Shown in pieces: positions 26,507 to 35,046 of a stretch of 36,854 nt of DNA. The notes beneath the pieces are model-generated. The model was given only the letters and a program-made list of their open reading frames with translations, was not told where the DNA came from and made no database searches. Each line of letters opens with the position of its first letter. Within the stretch, counting starts at the first letter, position 1. The stretch spans positions 1 through 36,854 of the forward strand of contig JAKRWE010000010.1 in the NCBI GenBank assembly GCA_024712425.1, in the 5' to 3' direction. The DNA is from Chromatiales bacterium. GTDB taxonomy: Bacteria; Pseudomonadota; Gammaproteobacteria; Chromatiales; Chromatiaceae. The translations under genes and the position numbers were made by a program.

Positions 26507-27445
26507 ATGAACACATTTGCAATCACCTTTCCCGGTCAGGGCTCCCAAGCGGTTGGCATGCTCGCCGATCTGGCCGAATCGTTTTCCGTGGTGGGCGAGA
26601 CCTTCGAAGAGGCCTCGGACGCCCTTGGCATGGATCTCTGGGCCCTGACCCAAAACGGGCCGGCGGAAGAGCTCAACCAGACCCGGAACACCCAGCCGGC
26701 GATGCTGGCAGCCGGTGTCGGCGTGTGGCGCGTATGGAATCAACAGGGTGGTGCGCGGCCTGCTGTCATGGCGGGGCACAGCCTGGGCGAATACTCGGCC
26801 CTGGTGGCCGCTGAGGCGATCGGTTTTGCAGATGCGGTCCGGCTGGTTCGCGAGCGGGGACGGTTGATGCAGGAAGCCGTGCCGCAGGGCGAGGGCGCCA
26901 TGGCGGCCATTCTGGGCCTGAGCGATGAGCAGGTTCGCGATGTCTGTGACAAGGCAGCGCAGGGCGAGGTTGCCGAGGCGGTCAACTTCAACTCGCCCGG
27001 CCAGGTGGTGGTTGCCGGTAGCGCCGCCGCTATTGCACGCGCGGTCGACCTGGCCAAGGAGGCCGGGGCCAAACGTGCCTTGATGCTGGATGTCAGCGTG
27101 CCTTCGCACTGTGCCCTGATGCGTGACGCGGCCGATGAACTGTACCGGGTAATGCAGAATGTGGAGATGCAGGTGCCAAAGATTCCCGTCATCCACAACG
27201 TCAACGTGGCCGTTGCCGGCGATGTCGGTGAGATCCGCGAACTGCTCAAGCAGCAGCTGTACAGCCCGGTGCGCTGGGTCGAGACCGTTCAGGCGATGGC
27301 CGGGCAGGGCGTCTCAACATTGGTGGAGGCCGGCCCCGGCAAGGTGCTGACCGGGCTGGGCAAACGCATAGACAGATCACTGGCCGGCCTGGCGGTATTC
27401 GACGGCCCATCGTTGGAAAAAGCATTGGAGACGATCAATGGCTGA
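26507..27445 (+). CDS. fabD: malonyl-CoA:ACP transacylase (FabD)
   Basis: FabD loads malonyl groups onto ACP. The 312-residue protein has S92 in GHSLGEYSALV as nucleophile and H201 in VPSHCALM, both at the same numbers as in E. coli. PGQGSQ at the N-terminus and the arginine that binds the malonyl carboxylate (in VRERGRLMQEA) are present. It overlaps fabG by 8 bp. Confidence 0.97.
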   Translation: MNTFAITFPGQGSQAVGMLADLAESFSVVGETFEEASDALGMDLWALTQNGPAEELNQTRNTQPAMLAAGVGVWRVWNQQGGARPAVMAGHSLGEYSALVAAEAIGFADAVRLVRERGRLMQEAVPQGEGAMAAILGLSDEQVRDVCDKAAQGEVAEAVNFNSPGQVVVAGSAAAIARAVDLAKEAGAKRALMLDVSVPSHCALMRDAADELYRVMQNVEMQVPKIPVIHNVNVAVAGDVGEIRELLKQQLYSPVRWVETVQAMAGQGVSTLVEAGPGKVLTGLGKRIDRSLAGLAVFDGPSLEKALETING

Positions 27446-28178
27446 ACAGACAGTAGCGCTGGTCACCGGTGCAAGCCGCGGTATCGGCAAGGCGATTGCC
27501 GAGGCCCTGGGCGCACAGGGAATGACCGTTATCGGTACGGCGACCTCGGATGCGGGCGCCGAGGCCATCACCGAGTCACTGAAGGCGGCCGGTATCACGG
27601 GCAAGGGCATGTGCCTGAATGTTGCCGACGACGCCTCGGTCGATTCGGTGATCAAGGCCATTGGCGATGAATTCGGGACCACCACGGTGCTGGTGAACAA
27701 TGCCGGCATCACCCGTGACAATCTGCTGATGCGCATGAAGCCGGATGAGTGGGACGCAGTGATCAATACCAACCTGAGTTCGCTGTACCGCGTGTGCAAG
27801 GCCTGTCTGCGACCGATGATGAAGGCCAAGACCGGCAGGATCGTCAACATCGCTTCGGTGGTTGGCGTCAGCGGCAATGCCGGCCAGACCAACTATGCGG
27901 CGGCTAAGGCCGGGATGATCGGGTTTACAAAGTCACTGGCACAGGAAATCGGCTCGCGTGGTATCACGGTCAACGCGGTGGCGCCCGGATTCATCGATAC
28001 CGACATGACCCGCGAGCTGCCGGACGCACGGCGCGAGGCGCTGTTGTCATCCATCCCGCTGGCACGTCTTGGCAAACCGGAGGAGATCGCCGCCGCAGTG
28101 GCATTTCTCGCCTCGGATGCGGCCGGCTACATCACCGGCGAGACGATTCATGTCAACGGCGGCATGTACATGACTTGA
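27438..28178 (+). CDS. fabG: 3-oxoacyl-ACP reductase (FabG)
   Basis: FabG reduces 3-oxoacyl-ACP with NADPH. The 246-residue short-chain dehydrogenase has TGASRGIGKAIA at 10-21, NNAG at 87-90 and the catalytic S140, Y153 and K157. The C-terminus YITGETIHVNGGMYMT is typical of FabG. It overlaps fabD by 8 bp. Confidence 0.97.
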   Translation: MAEQTVALVTGASRGIGKAIAEALGAQGMTVIGTATSDAGAEAITESLKAAGITGKGMCLNVADDASVDSVIKAIGDEFGTTTVLVNNAGITRDNLLMRMKPDEWDAVINTNLSSLYRVCKACLRPMMKAKTGRIVNIASVVGVSGNAGQTNYAAAKAGMIGFTKSLAQEIGSRGITVNAVAPGFIDTDMTRELPDARREALLSSIPLARLGKPEEIAAAVAFLASDAAGYITGETIHVNGGMYMT

Positions 28179-28243
28179 AGAAGTCGGCGTAACCAATTGT
28201 TATATATTATTTCATTAACCATTGCCGGATTGTCAAATCCCCT

Positions 28244-28271
28244 ATGACAGCGGGCGATTTGCACATACAAT
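28244..28271 (+). promoter_or_regulatory. promoter of acpP
   Basis: ATGACA (28244-28249) and TACAAT (28266-28271) each match the sigma70 consensus at 5 of 6 positions, with a 16-bp spacer. They lie in the 146-bp gap before acpP and would start a transcript about 45 bases before its ATG. Confidence 0.6.
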
Positions 28272-28282
28272 ACGGCCTCATC

Positions 28283-28302
28283 GCGTGAATACTGACTCAC
28301 GC
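28283..28302 (+). promoter_or_regulatory. leader hairpin before acpP
   Basis: GCGTGA (28283-28288) pairs with TCACGC (28297-28302) and is followed by ATTTTT. It looks like a weak terminator, either ending fabG transcripts or attenuating the acpP leader. The Shine-Dalgarno GGAGG is at 28309-28313, directly after the T-run. Confidence 0.4.
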
Positions 28303-28324
28303 ATTTTTGGAGGAATCAACCAAA

Positions 28325-28558
28325 ATGAGCACTATCGAAGAACGCGTCAAGAAAATCGTTGTCGAGCAACTGGGTGTAAAAGAAGACGAGGTCAACAACG
28401 AGTCCTCTTTTGTCGATGATCTGGGCGCGGACTCTCTGGATACCGTTGAACTGGTCATGGCCCTGGAAGAGGAATTCGAGACCGAGATTCCCGATGAAGA
28501 GGCGGAAAAGATCACGACCGTTCAACAGGCGATTGATTACGTCAACGCCCACAGCTGA
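28325..28558 (+). CDS. acpP: acyl carrier protein
   Basis: The carrier of growing fatty-acyl chains. The 77-residue acidic protein has S37 in [10 protein letters not shown], the site of 4'-phosphopantetheine attachment. It begins [12 protein letters not shown] as in E. coli. The ATG at 28325 is preferred over an upstream in-frame GTG or ATG because GGAGG lies 11 bases upstream. Its own promoter and a downstream terminator suggest a strong monocistronic transcript. Confidence 0.98.
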   Translation: MSTIEERVKKIVVEQLGVKEDEVNNESSFVDDLGADSLDTVELVMALEEEFETEIPDEEAEKITTVQQAIDYVNAHS

Positions 28559-28579
28559 GTTACACGCTCAGTACCATTG

Positions 28580-28621
28580 AAGGCTGTTACCGGGCGCACG
28601 GTGCTTCCGGTACGGCCTTTT
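28580..28621 (+). terminator. intrinsic terminator after acpP
   Basis: AAGGCTGTTACCGG (28580-28593) pairs with CCGGTACGGCCTT (28607-28619), with one bulge and one wobble, and a short T-run follows. It lies 21 bp after the acpP stop and may let part of the transcripts read on into fabF. Confidence 0.6.
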
Positions 28622-28656
28622 GATTTAAGCATGATCGTCACGAGGCCTGTCCCCTG

Positions 28657-29913
28657 ATGTCTGGTTTTGCAAATGAAAGAAGAGTGGTCGTAACCGGCCT
28701 GGGTCTTATCTCTCCTGTTGGCCAGGATGTGGCCTCGGGCTGGGAGAATATCCTTGCCGGCAAGAGCGGCATCCAGCCCATCACTCATTTTGAGATCGAG
28801 CCTTTCAGCGTCCACTTCGGTGGGCCTATCTACGGGTTCGATGTCGAGAAATACATCACCAAGAAAGAAGCCCGCAAGATGGATGCCTTCATCCATTACG
28901 GCATCGCCGCGGGTATACAGGCGATCCAGGACAGCGGTCTCGAGATCACCGACGAGAACCGTCGGCGCATCGGTGTGGCGATCGGCTCCGGTATCGGTGG
29001 TATCACAGGTATCGAAAACAGCTACGGTGCCTATCTGAAAGGCGGTCCGCGCAAGATTTCGCCCTTCTTCGTGCCGGCCAATATCATCAACATGGTCGCG
29101 GGTAATCTGTCGATCATGTATGGCCTGAAGGGGCCGAATATCTCCATCGTCTCCGCGTGCAGCACGGGCGCGCACAATATCGGTGACGCGATGCGCATGA
29201 TCCAGTACGGCACCGTGGACGTCATGGTGGCCGGTGGTGCCGAGATGGCCACCTCGCCGGTAGGCCTTGGTGGTTTCGCCGCGGCTCGCGCACTGTCCAC
29301 CCGTAACGATGACCCGCAGGCGGCCAGTCGCCCCTGGGATCGTGATCGTGACGGTTTCGTGCTCAGTGATGGCGCCGGCGTGGTAATGATTGAGGAACTG
29401 GAGCACGCCAAGGCGCGTGGCGCGACCATCTACGCCGAACTGGTGGGGTCCGCGATGAACTCCGACGCCTATCACATGACCTCCCCGTCGCCTGGCGGCG
29501 AGGGCGCGGCCGAGTGCATGCAACTGGCGCTCGAGGATGCCGGCATCAATCCTGAAGAGGTCGACTACATCAACGCCCACGGTACTTCGACGCCGGCAGG
29601 CGACGTGGCCGAGACCAACGCGGTCAAAAAGGCGTTTGGCGACCACGCCTACAAGCTGGCGGTCAGCTCGACCAAGTCCATGACCGGTCACATGCTGGGC
29701 GCGGCCGGTGGCGCCGAGGCGCTGTTTACCGTACTGGCCATCCGTGACCAGGTCATGCCGCCGACCATCAACCTGGACAATCCCGACGAGCAGTGTGACC
29801 TCGATTATGTCCCACACACCGCGCGTGAGACAGAGATCAATGCGGCCATGTCCAATTCGTTCGGCTTTGGTGGAACCAACGGGACCCTGGTGTTCCGTCG
29901 TTACACCGGCTGA
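28657..29913 (+). CDS. fabF: 3-oxoacyl-ACP synthase II (FabF)
   Basis: FabF elongates acyl-ACP with malonyl-ACP. The 418-residue protein has the Cys-His-His set C168 in [11 protein letters not shown]308 in [11 protein letters not shown] and H345 in [11 protein letters not shown], with K340. The C-terminal [14 protein letters not shown] loop is intact. It follows acpP after 98 bp and precedes pabC by 10 bp. Confidence 0.97.
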   Translation: MSGFANERRVVVTGLGLISPVGQDVASGWENILAGKSGIQPITHFEIEPFSVHFGGPIYGFDVEKYITKKEARKMDAFIHYGIAAGIQAIQDSGLEITDENRRRIGVAIGSGIGGITGIENSYGAYLKGGPRKISPFFVPANIINMVAGNLSIMYGLKGPNISIVSACSTGAHNIGDAMRMIQYGTVDVMVAGGAEMATSPVGLGGFAAARALSTRNDDPQAASRPWDRDRDGFVLSDGAGVVMIEELEHAKARGATIYAELVGSAMNSDAYHMTSPSPGGEGAAECMQLALEDAGINPEEVDYINAHGTSTPAGDVAETNAVKKAFGDHAYKLAVSSTKSMTGHMLGAAGGAEALFTVLAIRDQVMPPTINLDNPDEQCDLDYVPHTARETEINAAMSNSFGFGGTNGTLVFRRYTG

Positions 29914-29923
29914 TTGAGCCGCA

Positions 29924-30775
29924 ATGCCGGCCCGCGCCTTCCTGAACGGTAAGCCGGCGACCGGCACGCTGTTCCGGGACAGGGCATGCCAGTTCGGTGA
30001 CGGCCTGTTCGAGACCCTGGCGGTTCGCAACGGAACCCCCTGCCTGTGGGGCCTGCACATGCAGCGTCTTGAACGGGGATGCGAACGGCTGGGCCTGCCG
30101 CCGGTGGATCGCGATCTGTTGTTCAACGAGGCCCAGGCCGCGTGCGCGAATCTCGAGCGGGGAGCACTCAAGATCGTTGTCAGCGCCGGTCCGTCACAGC
30201 GGGGCTATGCCCGGCCCCAGCCACTGACGCCCACTCGCTGGATCGCCTGTGAGGCTACGCAGGCAGTGCCCGGCTGTTCACGCGCGGATGGGCTGCGGGT
30301 ACAGGAATGCACCATTCGCCTGGGCGCACAGCCGTATCTGGCGGGTATCAAGCATCTCAACCGGCTGGAACAGGTGCTGGCCCGGGCCGAGCTTGCAGAC
30401 GGTATGGATGAGGGGCTGCTGTACGACCAATCCGGATCCCCCGTCGAGGGCATCGCCAGCAATCTGCTGGTCCGCACCCCCACCCGCACCCGCTACGTGA
30501 CACCGGCACTGGATGGCTGTGGCGTGGCCGGTACGGTCAGGCAGCTGCTGATCGATCGGGCGGAGGTTCTGGATCATCCCCTCGAGGTCCGGCAGATCCA
30601 GCGCGAAGAGTTGTTCGGGGCAGAGGGCCTGTTCATGATCAACGCGTTGATGGGCATCCAGCCGGTTGCGCAACTCGGTGGGCACTGTTTCCCGCAGCGG
30701 ACGCGGCCACCGGCACTGGAGTGGCTGCACCGGGCCTGCTTTACTTTTTCGGGGGATATCGCGTGCAACGCCTGA
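29924..30775 (+). CDS. pabC: aminodeoxychorismate lyase (PabC)
   Basis: PabC makes p-aminobenzoate for folate from aminodeoxychorismate. The 283-residue fold-type IV PLP enzyme has the Schiff-base Lys K143 in GIKHLNRLEQV, FGDGLFET at 24-31 and EGIASNLLV, which binds the PLP phosphate. It lies between fabF and mltG, as in E. coli. Its 3' end overlaps mltG by 13 bp. Confidence 0.93.
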   Translation: MPARAFLNGKPATGTLFRDRACQFGDGLFETLAVRNGTPCLWGLHMQRLERGCERLGLPPVDRDLLFNEAQAACANLERGALKIVVSAGPSQRGYARPQPLTPTRWIACEATQAVPGCSRADGLRVQECTIRLGAQPYLAGIKHLNRLEQVLARAELADGMDEGLLYDQSGSPVEGIASNLLVRTPTRTRYVTPALDGCGVAGTVRQLLIDRAEVLDHPLEVRQIQREELFGAEGLFMINALMGIQPVAQLGGHCFPQRTRPPALEWLHRACFTFSGDIACNA

Positions 30776-31758
30776 TCGGTCTGGTCATCCTGCTCGCAAG
30801 CCTCGCCCTGGGCTGGTTCTGGATGGGATACCAGACCTTCCTCGAAACGCCACTGCATGTGCCGGCGCAGGGTCTGGTGCTGCAGGTGGACAAGGGGACC
30901 AACTTGCGCCAGCTGGCGCACCGCCTGACGCAGCAGGGGGTCCTGCAGAATGGCGATATGCTCTACTGGCACGCCCGCTGGTACGATCAGGCCCGGCGTA
31001 TCCGTGCCGGCGAGTTCCTCGTGCCGCCGGGCACCACGCCAGCGGGGCTGCTAGATATCCTGATCGCCGGCAAGACCATCGCCTACCGGCTTACCCTGGT
31101 GGAGGGGTGGAACTTCCGACAGGTGTTGCAGGCGGTGCGCAACGACCCGGTTCTGGAACACACCCTGGACACCATGGAACCGAAGGCGGTCATGGCCAGG
31201 CTGGGCTTTCCGGGGATCGATCCCGAGGGGCGTTTCTTTCCCGACACCTATGTCTTCCCACGCGGCACCACGGATGTCGGCTTCCTGCAGCGGGCCTATC
31301 ACCGCATGCAGCGGAAACTGACCCAGGCCTGGGCCGACAGGGCCCCGGATGTCGCGGTCAAGACACCCTACGAAGCCCTGATCCTGGCCTCCATCGTGGA
31401 GAAGGAGACCGGCGTACCAGAGGGGCGGGCGCAGATCGCCGGGGTCTTCTCCCGCCGTCTGAAACGGGGCATGAAACTGCAGACCGACCCGACCGTCATC
31501 TACGGCATGGGCGATCGCTATCAGGGCAATATCCGGCGCAGCGACCTGCGCGAGGACACACGATACAATACCTATGTGCATACCGGCCTGCCGCCGACCC
31601 CGATCTGCATGCCCGGGCGCGAGGCCATCGATGCGGCCCTGCACCCCGCGCCCGGGAAGGCACTGTATTTCGTCGCCAATGGTGGCGGGCGGCATGTCTT
31701 TTCCGATACGCTCGAGCAGCACAATGCCGCTGTCCGGAAATATCAACTCAAGCGGTAG
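30763..31758 (+). CDS. mltG: endolytic murein transglycosylase MltG (YceG)
   Basis: MltG cuts nascent peptidoglycan and ends glycan strands at the inner membrane. From the GTG at 30763, with GGGGGAT just before it, the protein has 332 residues (E. coli 340). One membrane helix (2-25) is followed by a LysM-like region and the YceG domain. E213 in ILASIVEKETG is the catalytic Glu. KLQTDPTVIYG and NTYVHTGLPPTPI are also family motifs. A start at 30721 is possible but less likely. Confidence 0.93.
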   Translation: MQRLIGLVILLASLALGWFWMGYQTFLETPLHVPAQGLVLQVDKGTNLRQLAHRLTQQGVLQNGDMLYWHARWYDQARRIRAGEFLVPPGTTPAGLLDILIAGKTIAYRLTLVEGWNFRQVLQAVRNDPVLEHTLDTMEPKAVMARLGFPGIDPEGRFFPDTYVFPRGTTDVGFLQRAYHRMQRKLTQAWADRAPDVAVKTPYEALILASIVEKETGVPEGRAQIAGVFSRRLKRGMKLQTDPTVIYGMGDRYQGNIRRSDLREDTRYNTYVHTGLPPTPICMPGREAIDAALHPAPGKALYFVANGGGRHVFSDTLEQHNAAVRKYQLKR

Positions 31759-31767
31759 ACAGGCTAT

Positions 31768-32403
31768 ATGACACAGGGCGCATTCATCACCATCGAGGGC
31801 ATAGAGGGGGCCGGCAAGACCACCTGCATGCAGGTGCTGGCGGACCGGATCGAGGCGCACGGCATTCCGCTGCTACAGACCCGGGAGCCGGGTGGCACCG
31901 CCCTGGGAGAGGATCTGCGCGAACTGCTGCTGGGGCACCGGCATACCGGCATGGCAGACGATACCGAATTGCTGTTGATGTTCGCGGCGCGGGCGGAACA
32001 CATCCAGCGCCGGATACAGCCGGCCCTCGATCAGGGGCAATGGGTCCTGTGCGACCGCTTTACCGATGCCACCTATGCCTACCAGGGGGCCGGCAGAGAC
32101 ATCCCGGGCGAGCGCATCGCCATTCTGGAGCAATGGGTGCAGGGAGCGCTTCGGCCCGAATTGACCATCGTGATGGATCTGCCCGTCGCGCAGGGGCTGG
32201 AGCGGGCCGGGAAACGCTCGACCCCGGATCGTTTCGAAAGCGAGCAGGCGGCATTCTTCGAGCGTGTGCGACAGGGTTACCTGGATATCGCCCGACGGGA
32301 ACCCGGGCGCGTGCAAGTGGTGGATGCCTCGCGGGGCCTGGAGGAGGTAACGGCCGGCATAGCGCAGGTGATCGATGATTTTATCGGGGCGCGCAATGGG
32401 TGA
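31768..32403 (+). CDS. tmk: thymidylate kinase
   Basis: Tmk phosphorylates dTMP to dTDP. The 211-residue protein has the P-loop GIEGAGKTT at 11-19, TREPGGT and DRFTDATYAYQGAGR, which holds the substrate-binding DR motif. The lid region GKRSTPDRFE is of the E. coli type. The 3' end overlaps holB by 8 bp. Confidence 0.96.
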   Translation: MTQGAFITIEGIEGAGKTTCMQVLADRIEAHGIPLLQTREPGGTALGEDLRELLLGHRHTGMADDTELLLMFAARAEHIQRRIQPALDQGQWVLCDRFTDATYAYQGAGRDIPGERIAILEQWVQGALRPELTIVMDLPVAQGLERAGKRSTPDRFESEQAAFFERVRQGYLDIARREPGRVQVVDASRGLEEVTAGIAQVIDDFIGARNG

Positions 32404-33415
32404 GTTCGACGACACCAACGCGCTGCCGGCGGCCTTGCCCTGGCATGTACGGGAATGGCAGCGTATCGGGCGGATGCTGTCCGATGATCGCCTGCCGCAT
32501 GCGCTGTTGCTGAGCGGTCCCCGGGGTGTGGGCAAGACGCTGTTCGCCCGTCGTCTCGCAGCCGCCCTGGTATGTGGAGACGAAAATGCCCAGGCACGCC
32601 CTTGTGGCCAGTGCCAGGCCTGTCGCCTTGCCGATGTCGGCACCCATCCCGACATCCACTGGCTGGCCCCCGAGGCGGAAGGCAAGCGTCTGCGCATCGA
32701 TGCCATCCGGGATTTGATCGGGCGCAGCACCCTGACCACCCAGTCGCAGGGACGGCGGGTCTTCGTGATCGCGCCGGCGGATGCGATGAACCGCGCCGCG
32801 GCCAACGCGCTGCTTAAGACCCTCGAGGAACCGGTGCCATCGAGTTGCCTGGTGCTGGTCAGTTCCGCGCCGCACCAGCTGCCGGCCACCATCCGCAGCC
32901 GTTGTCAGACCCTGAACTTCGGGCCCGTGACGCGGGAGCAGGCGGCCTCCTGGCTGGCCTCTGTCTGTGGCGACGATGGGGGGGCGCCGGCGCTGTCCCT
33001 TGCCGGCGGAGCGCCACTGCTGGCGCAGGCGATCCTGGAGAACGGCGGGCTCGAGTGTGCCGCTGGCATCATGGGCGATATGCTGGCGCTAAAGAATCGC
33101 ACGGGGAATCCGATACTTATAGCAGGGGCATGGGCCGAGCATGGCGTTCAGGCCCTGTTGGACGAACTCAAACGTATCCTTGTCGACCTGGTGCGGCTGT
33201 CCGTATTGGCGGCGACCCCATCGCGCCTGTTTATGGCGCAGCGACAGGAAGACTTGCAAAGTCTGATGAAAAACATACACTTACAGGCATTGTTCCAGTT
33301 TATGGACGAGCTGAACCGGTTGCAGCGGCAGTTGGGCCACAATCCCAACCCGCAGATGCTGGCCGAGCGCGTCGTAAATCATTGGCTGTCTATCACAAGA
33401 CCGGAGAAGGCTTGA
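32396..33415 (+). CDS. holB: DNA polymerase III delta-prime subunit
   Basis: HolB is part of the clamp loader. From the ATG at 32396 the protein has 339 residues (E. coli 334). It keeps a P-loop-like GPRGVGKT at 41-48. The zinc site C60, C70, C73 and C76 has the usual CX9CX2CX2C spacing. AAANALLKTLEEP and IRSRCQTL (the SRC motif) follow. The stop TGA overlaps the pilZ ATG. Confidence 0.94.
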   Translation: MGEFDDTNALPAALPWHVREWQRIGRMLSDDRLPHALLLSGPRGVGKTLFARRLAAALVCGDENAQARPCGQCQACRLADVGTHPDIHWLAPEAEGKRLRIDAIRDLIGRSTLTTQSQGRRVFVIAPADAMNRAAANALLKTLEEPVPSSCLVLVSSAPHQLPATIRSRCQTLNFGPVTREQAASWLASVCGDDGGAPALSLAGGAPLLAQAILENGGLECAAGIMGDMLALKNRTGNPILIAGAWAEHGVQALLDELKRILVDLVRLSVLAATPSRLFMAQRQEDLQSLMKNIHLQALFQFMDELNRLQRQLGHNPNPQMLAERVVNHWLSITRPEKA

Positions 33416-33764
33416 TGGCAACCCCCGCCCGAGGCAGGGCATCCTTTCACTGACGATCAAGGACCAGAACGCGCTGTATGCCGCGTATATGCAGTTCGTG
33501 GCCAATGGCGGGCTGTTCATCCCGACCAGCAAGACCTACAAGCTGGGCGACGAGGTCTTCATGCTGCTCAGTCTGATGGAGGAGGCAGAACGCATACCGG
33601 TCGCGGGCAAGATCGTCTGGATCACCCCGGTGGGCGCCGAGGGCAACCGCGCCGCCGGCGTGGGCGTACAGTTCAGCGACCAGGACAATGGCGTTGCCCG
33701 CAACAAGATCGAAGGCTACCTGGCCGGCAAGCTGAAATCGGATCGTCCCACCCATACCATGTAG
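33415..33764 (+). pseudogene. PilZ-domain protein, one frameshift
   Basis: The gene sits between holB and tatD, where many gammaproteobacteria have a short type IV pilus PilZ protein. The ATG at 33415 overlaps the holB stop as TGATG. One C is missing from the run at 33422-33426: six C would give MATPRPRQGILSLTIKDQNA, joined to AYMQFVANGGLFIPTSKTY and the rest of the PilZ domain, 116 residues in all. The typical c-di-GMP motif RxxxR is not seen, as in other PilZ pilus proteins. Without correction only an internal ATG at 33489 is available (91 residues). Confidence 0.82.
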
Positions 33765-33807
33765 TTGCGGATTCGCCGCGATTCGTTCACCACGCCGGAA
33801 GCTGTTC

Positions 33808-34587
33808 GTGTTCATCGATTCCCATTGCCATCTCGATCGTGTCGATCTGGGTCCCTATGAAGGGGATTTCGGGGCCATGATCCGGGCCAACCGTGACGCC
33901 GGCATCGCCCACATGTTGTGTGTATCCATCGACCTGGAGTCCTATCCCGCCATGCTGGCACAGGTCGAGCCCTTCGAGGACATCTCGGTGTCGGTGGGCG
34001 TGCACCCCTGCGATCGTGACCGGCGCGACCCCACCGTCGATGAACTGGTGGAGAAAGCGAGCCACCCTCGCAACGTGGCGATTGGCGAGACCGGGCTGGA
34101 TTATTTCCGGGCCGAAGGCGATCTCGACTGGCAGCGTCAGCGCTTCCGCACCCATATCCGGGCCGCGCACGCTGCGAACAAGCCGCTGATCATCCATACC
34201 CGTGAGGCGCGCGAGGACACGATCCGCATCCTCAGGGAGGAAGGGGCGGAGCAGGTTGGTGGGGTCATGCACTGCTTTGCCGAGACCTGGGAGATGGCCG
34301 AGGCCGCTCTCGAGTTGGGTTTCCATATCTCTTTTTCCGGCATCGTGACGTTCAAGAACGCGGCGGCGTTACGGGATGTGGCGGGCAGGGTCCCGCTGGA
34401 GCGGATGCTGATCGAAACCGATTCACCCTACCTCGCGCCCGTCCCGTTCCGGGGCAAGCCGAACGAGCCCCGGCACGTGGTGAAAGTGGCCGAGACCATC
34501 GCCGGGTTGCGCGGCGTGTCGGTCGATGAGCTGGCAAGGATCACCAGCGAGAACTTCTATCGCCTGTTTCCGGCGCATCCCGACTGA
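33808..34587 (+). CDS. TatD-family metal-dependent hydrolase
   Basis: TatD-type nucleases are TIM-barrel metalloenzymes. The 259-residue protein starts at GTG (VFIDSHCHLD) and has the metal ligands in DSHCHLD, GETGLDYF, IIHTREA, HCFAETWEMAE and ETDSPYLAPVPFRG. Its place after holB and pilZ matches E. coli ycfH rather than tatD. Confidence 0.93.
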   Translation: MFIDSHCHLDRVDLGPYEGDFGAMIRANRDAGIAHMLCVSIDLESYPAMLAQVEPFEDISVSVGVHPCDRDRRDPTVDELVEKASHPRNVAIGETGLDYFRAEGDLDWQRQRFRTHIRAAHAANKPLIIHTREAREDTIRILREEGAEQVGGVMHCFAETWEMAEAALELGFHISFSGIVTFKNAAALRDVAGRVPLERMLIETDSPYLAPVPFRGKPNEPRHVVKVAETIAGLRGVSVDELARITSENFYRLFPAHPD

Positions 34588-34620
34588 GACAGCCGGCCGA
34601 TGGATGGCAAGGGAGCTGCC

Positions 34621-35046
34621 ATGAGTCATATCGAGATACGACCCTCCCCCTGGGCGCGCCTGTGCGCAGTTGTATTATGGCTGAAGGGACTGTTTCTGAT
34701 CGGGTGGCAGCCCACCCACTGGGGCCGGGAAATGCAGCTGCTCTGGAGCGCCGCCCTGTGGCTGTCGGCCTGGCGTACCGCTGGCATTGTCCCCGGCACC
34801 CTGTGCCTGGCAGTCGATGCCCGGGGGTGGCAGCTGAGGTCGGCGGGTCAGGTCGTGCCGCTGCTGGCGGTCCGGCCCGGCATCGTCAGTCGTCACCTGA
34901 CCAGCGGTGTGCTCATCACGCCAAACCACCGCTATGCCTTGTTGGTGTTCGGTGACAGCCTGCCACCGGATCAACACAGGCGCTTGTGCCGCCTGCTCGT
35001 CGATGGGGTGAAGCCGGTTCAGGAGGTCTCGGGGCGGGGCGTGTAA
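34621..35046 (+). CDS. YgfX-like inner-membrane protein
   Basis: The 141-residue protein has two adjacent hydrophobic helices (about 12-30 and 40-56) followed by a soluble domain with WQLRSAG and LLVFGDSLPPDQHRRLCRLL. This matches YgfX (CptA-like) proteins in plan and in its frequent link with nadB and sdhE. The ATG at 34621 has AGGGAG upstream. Its 3' end overlaps the convergent nadB by 28 bp. A role as a toxin, as proposed in E. coli, cannot be read from the sequence. Confidence 0.7.
   Translation: MSHIEIRPSPWARLCAVVLWLKGLFLIGWQPTHWGREMQLLWSAALWLSAWRTAGIVPGTLCLAVDARGWQLRSAGQVVPLLAVRPGIVSRHLTSGVLITPNHRYALLVFGDSLPPDQHRRLCRLLVDGVKPVQEVSGRGV

Noticed and set aside
28537-30171. 544-codon open frame on the minus strand
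   Set aside because: Antisense to fabF and pabC; no recognisable domain.
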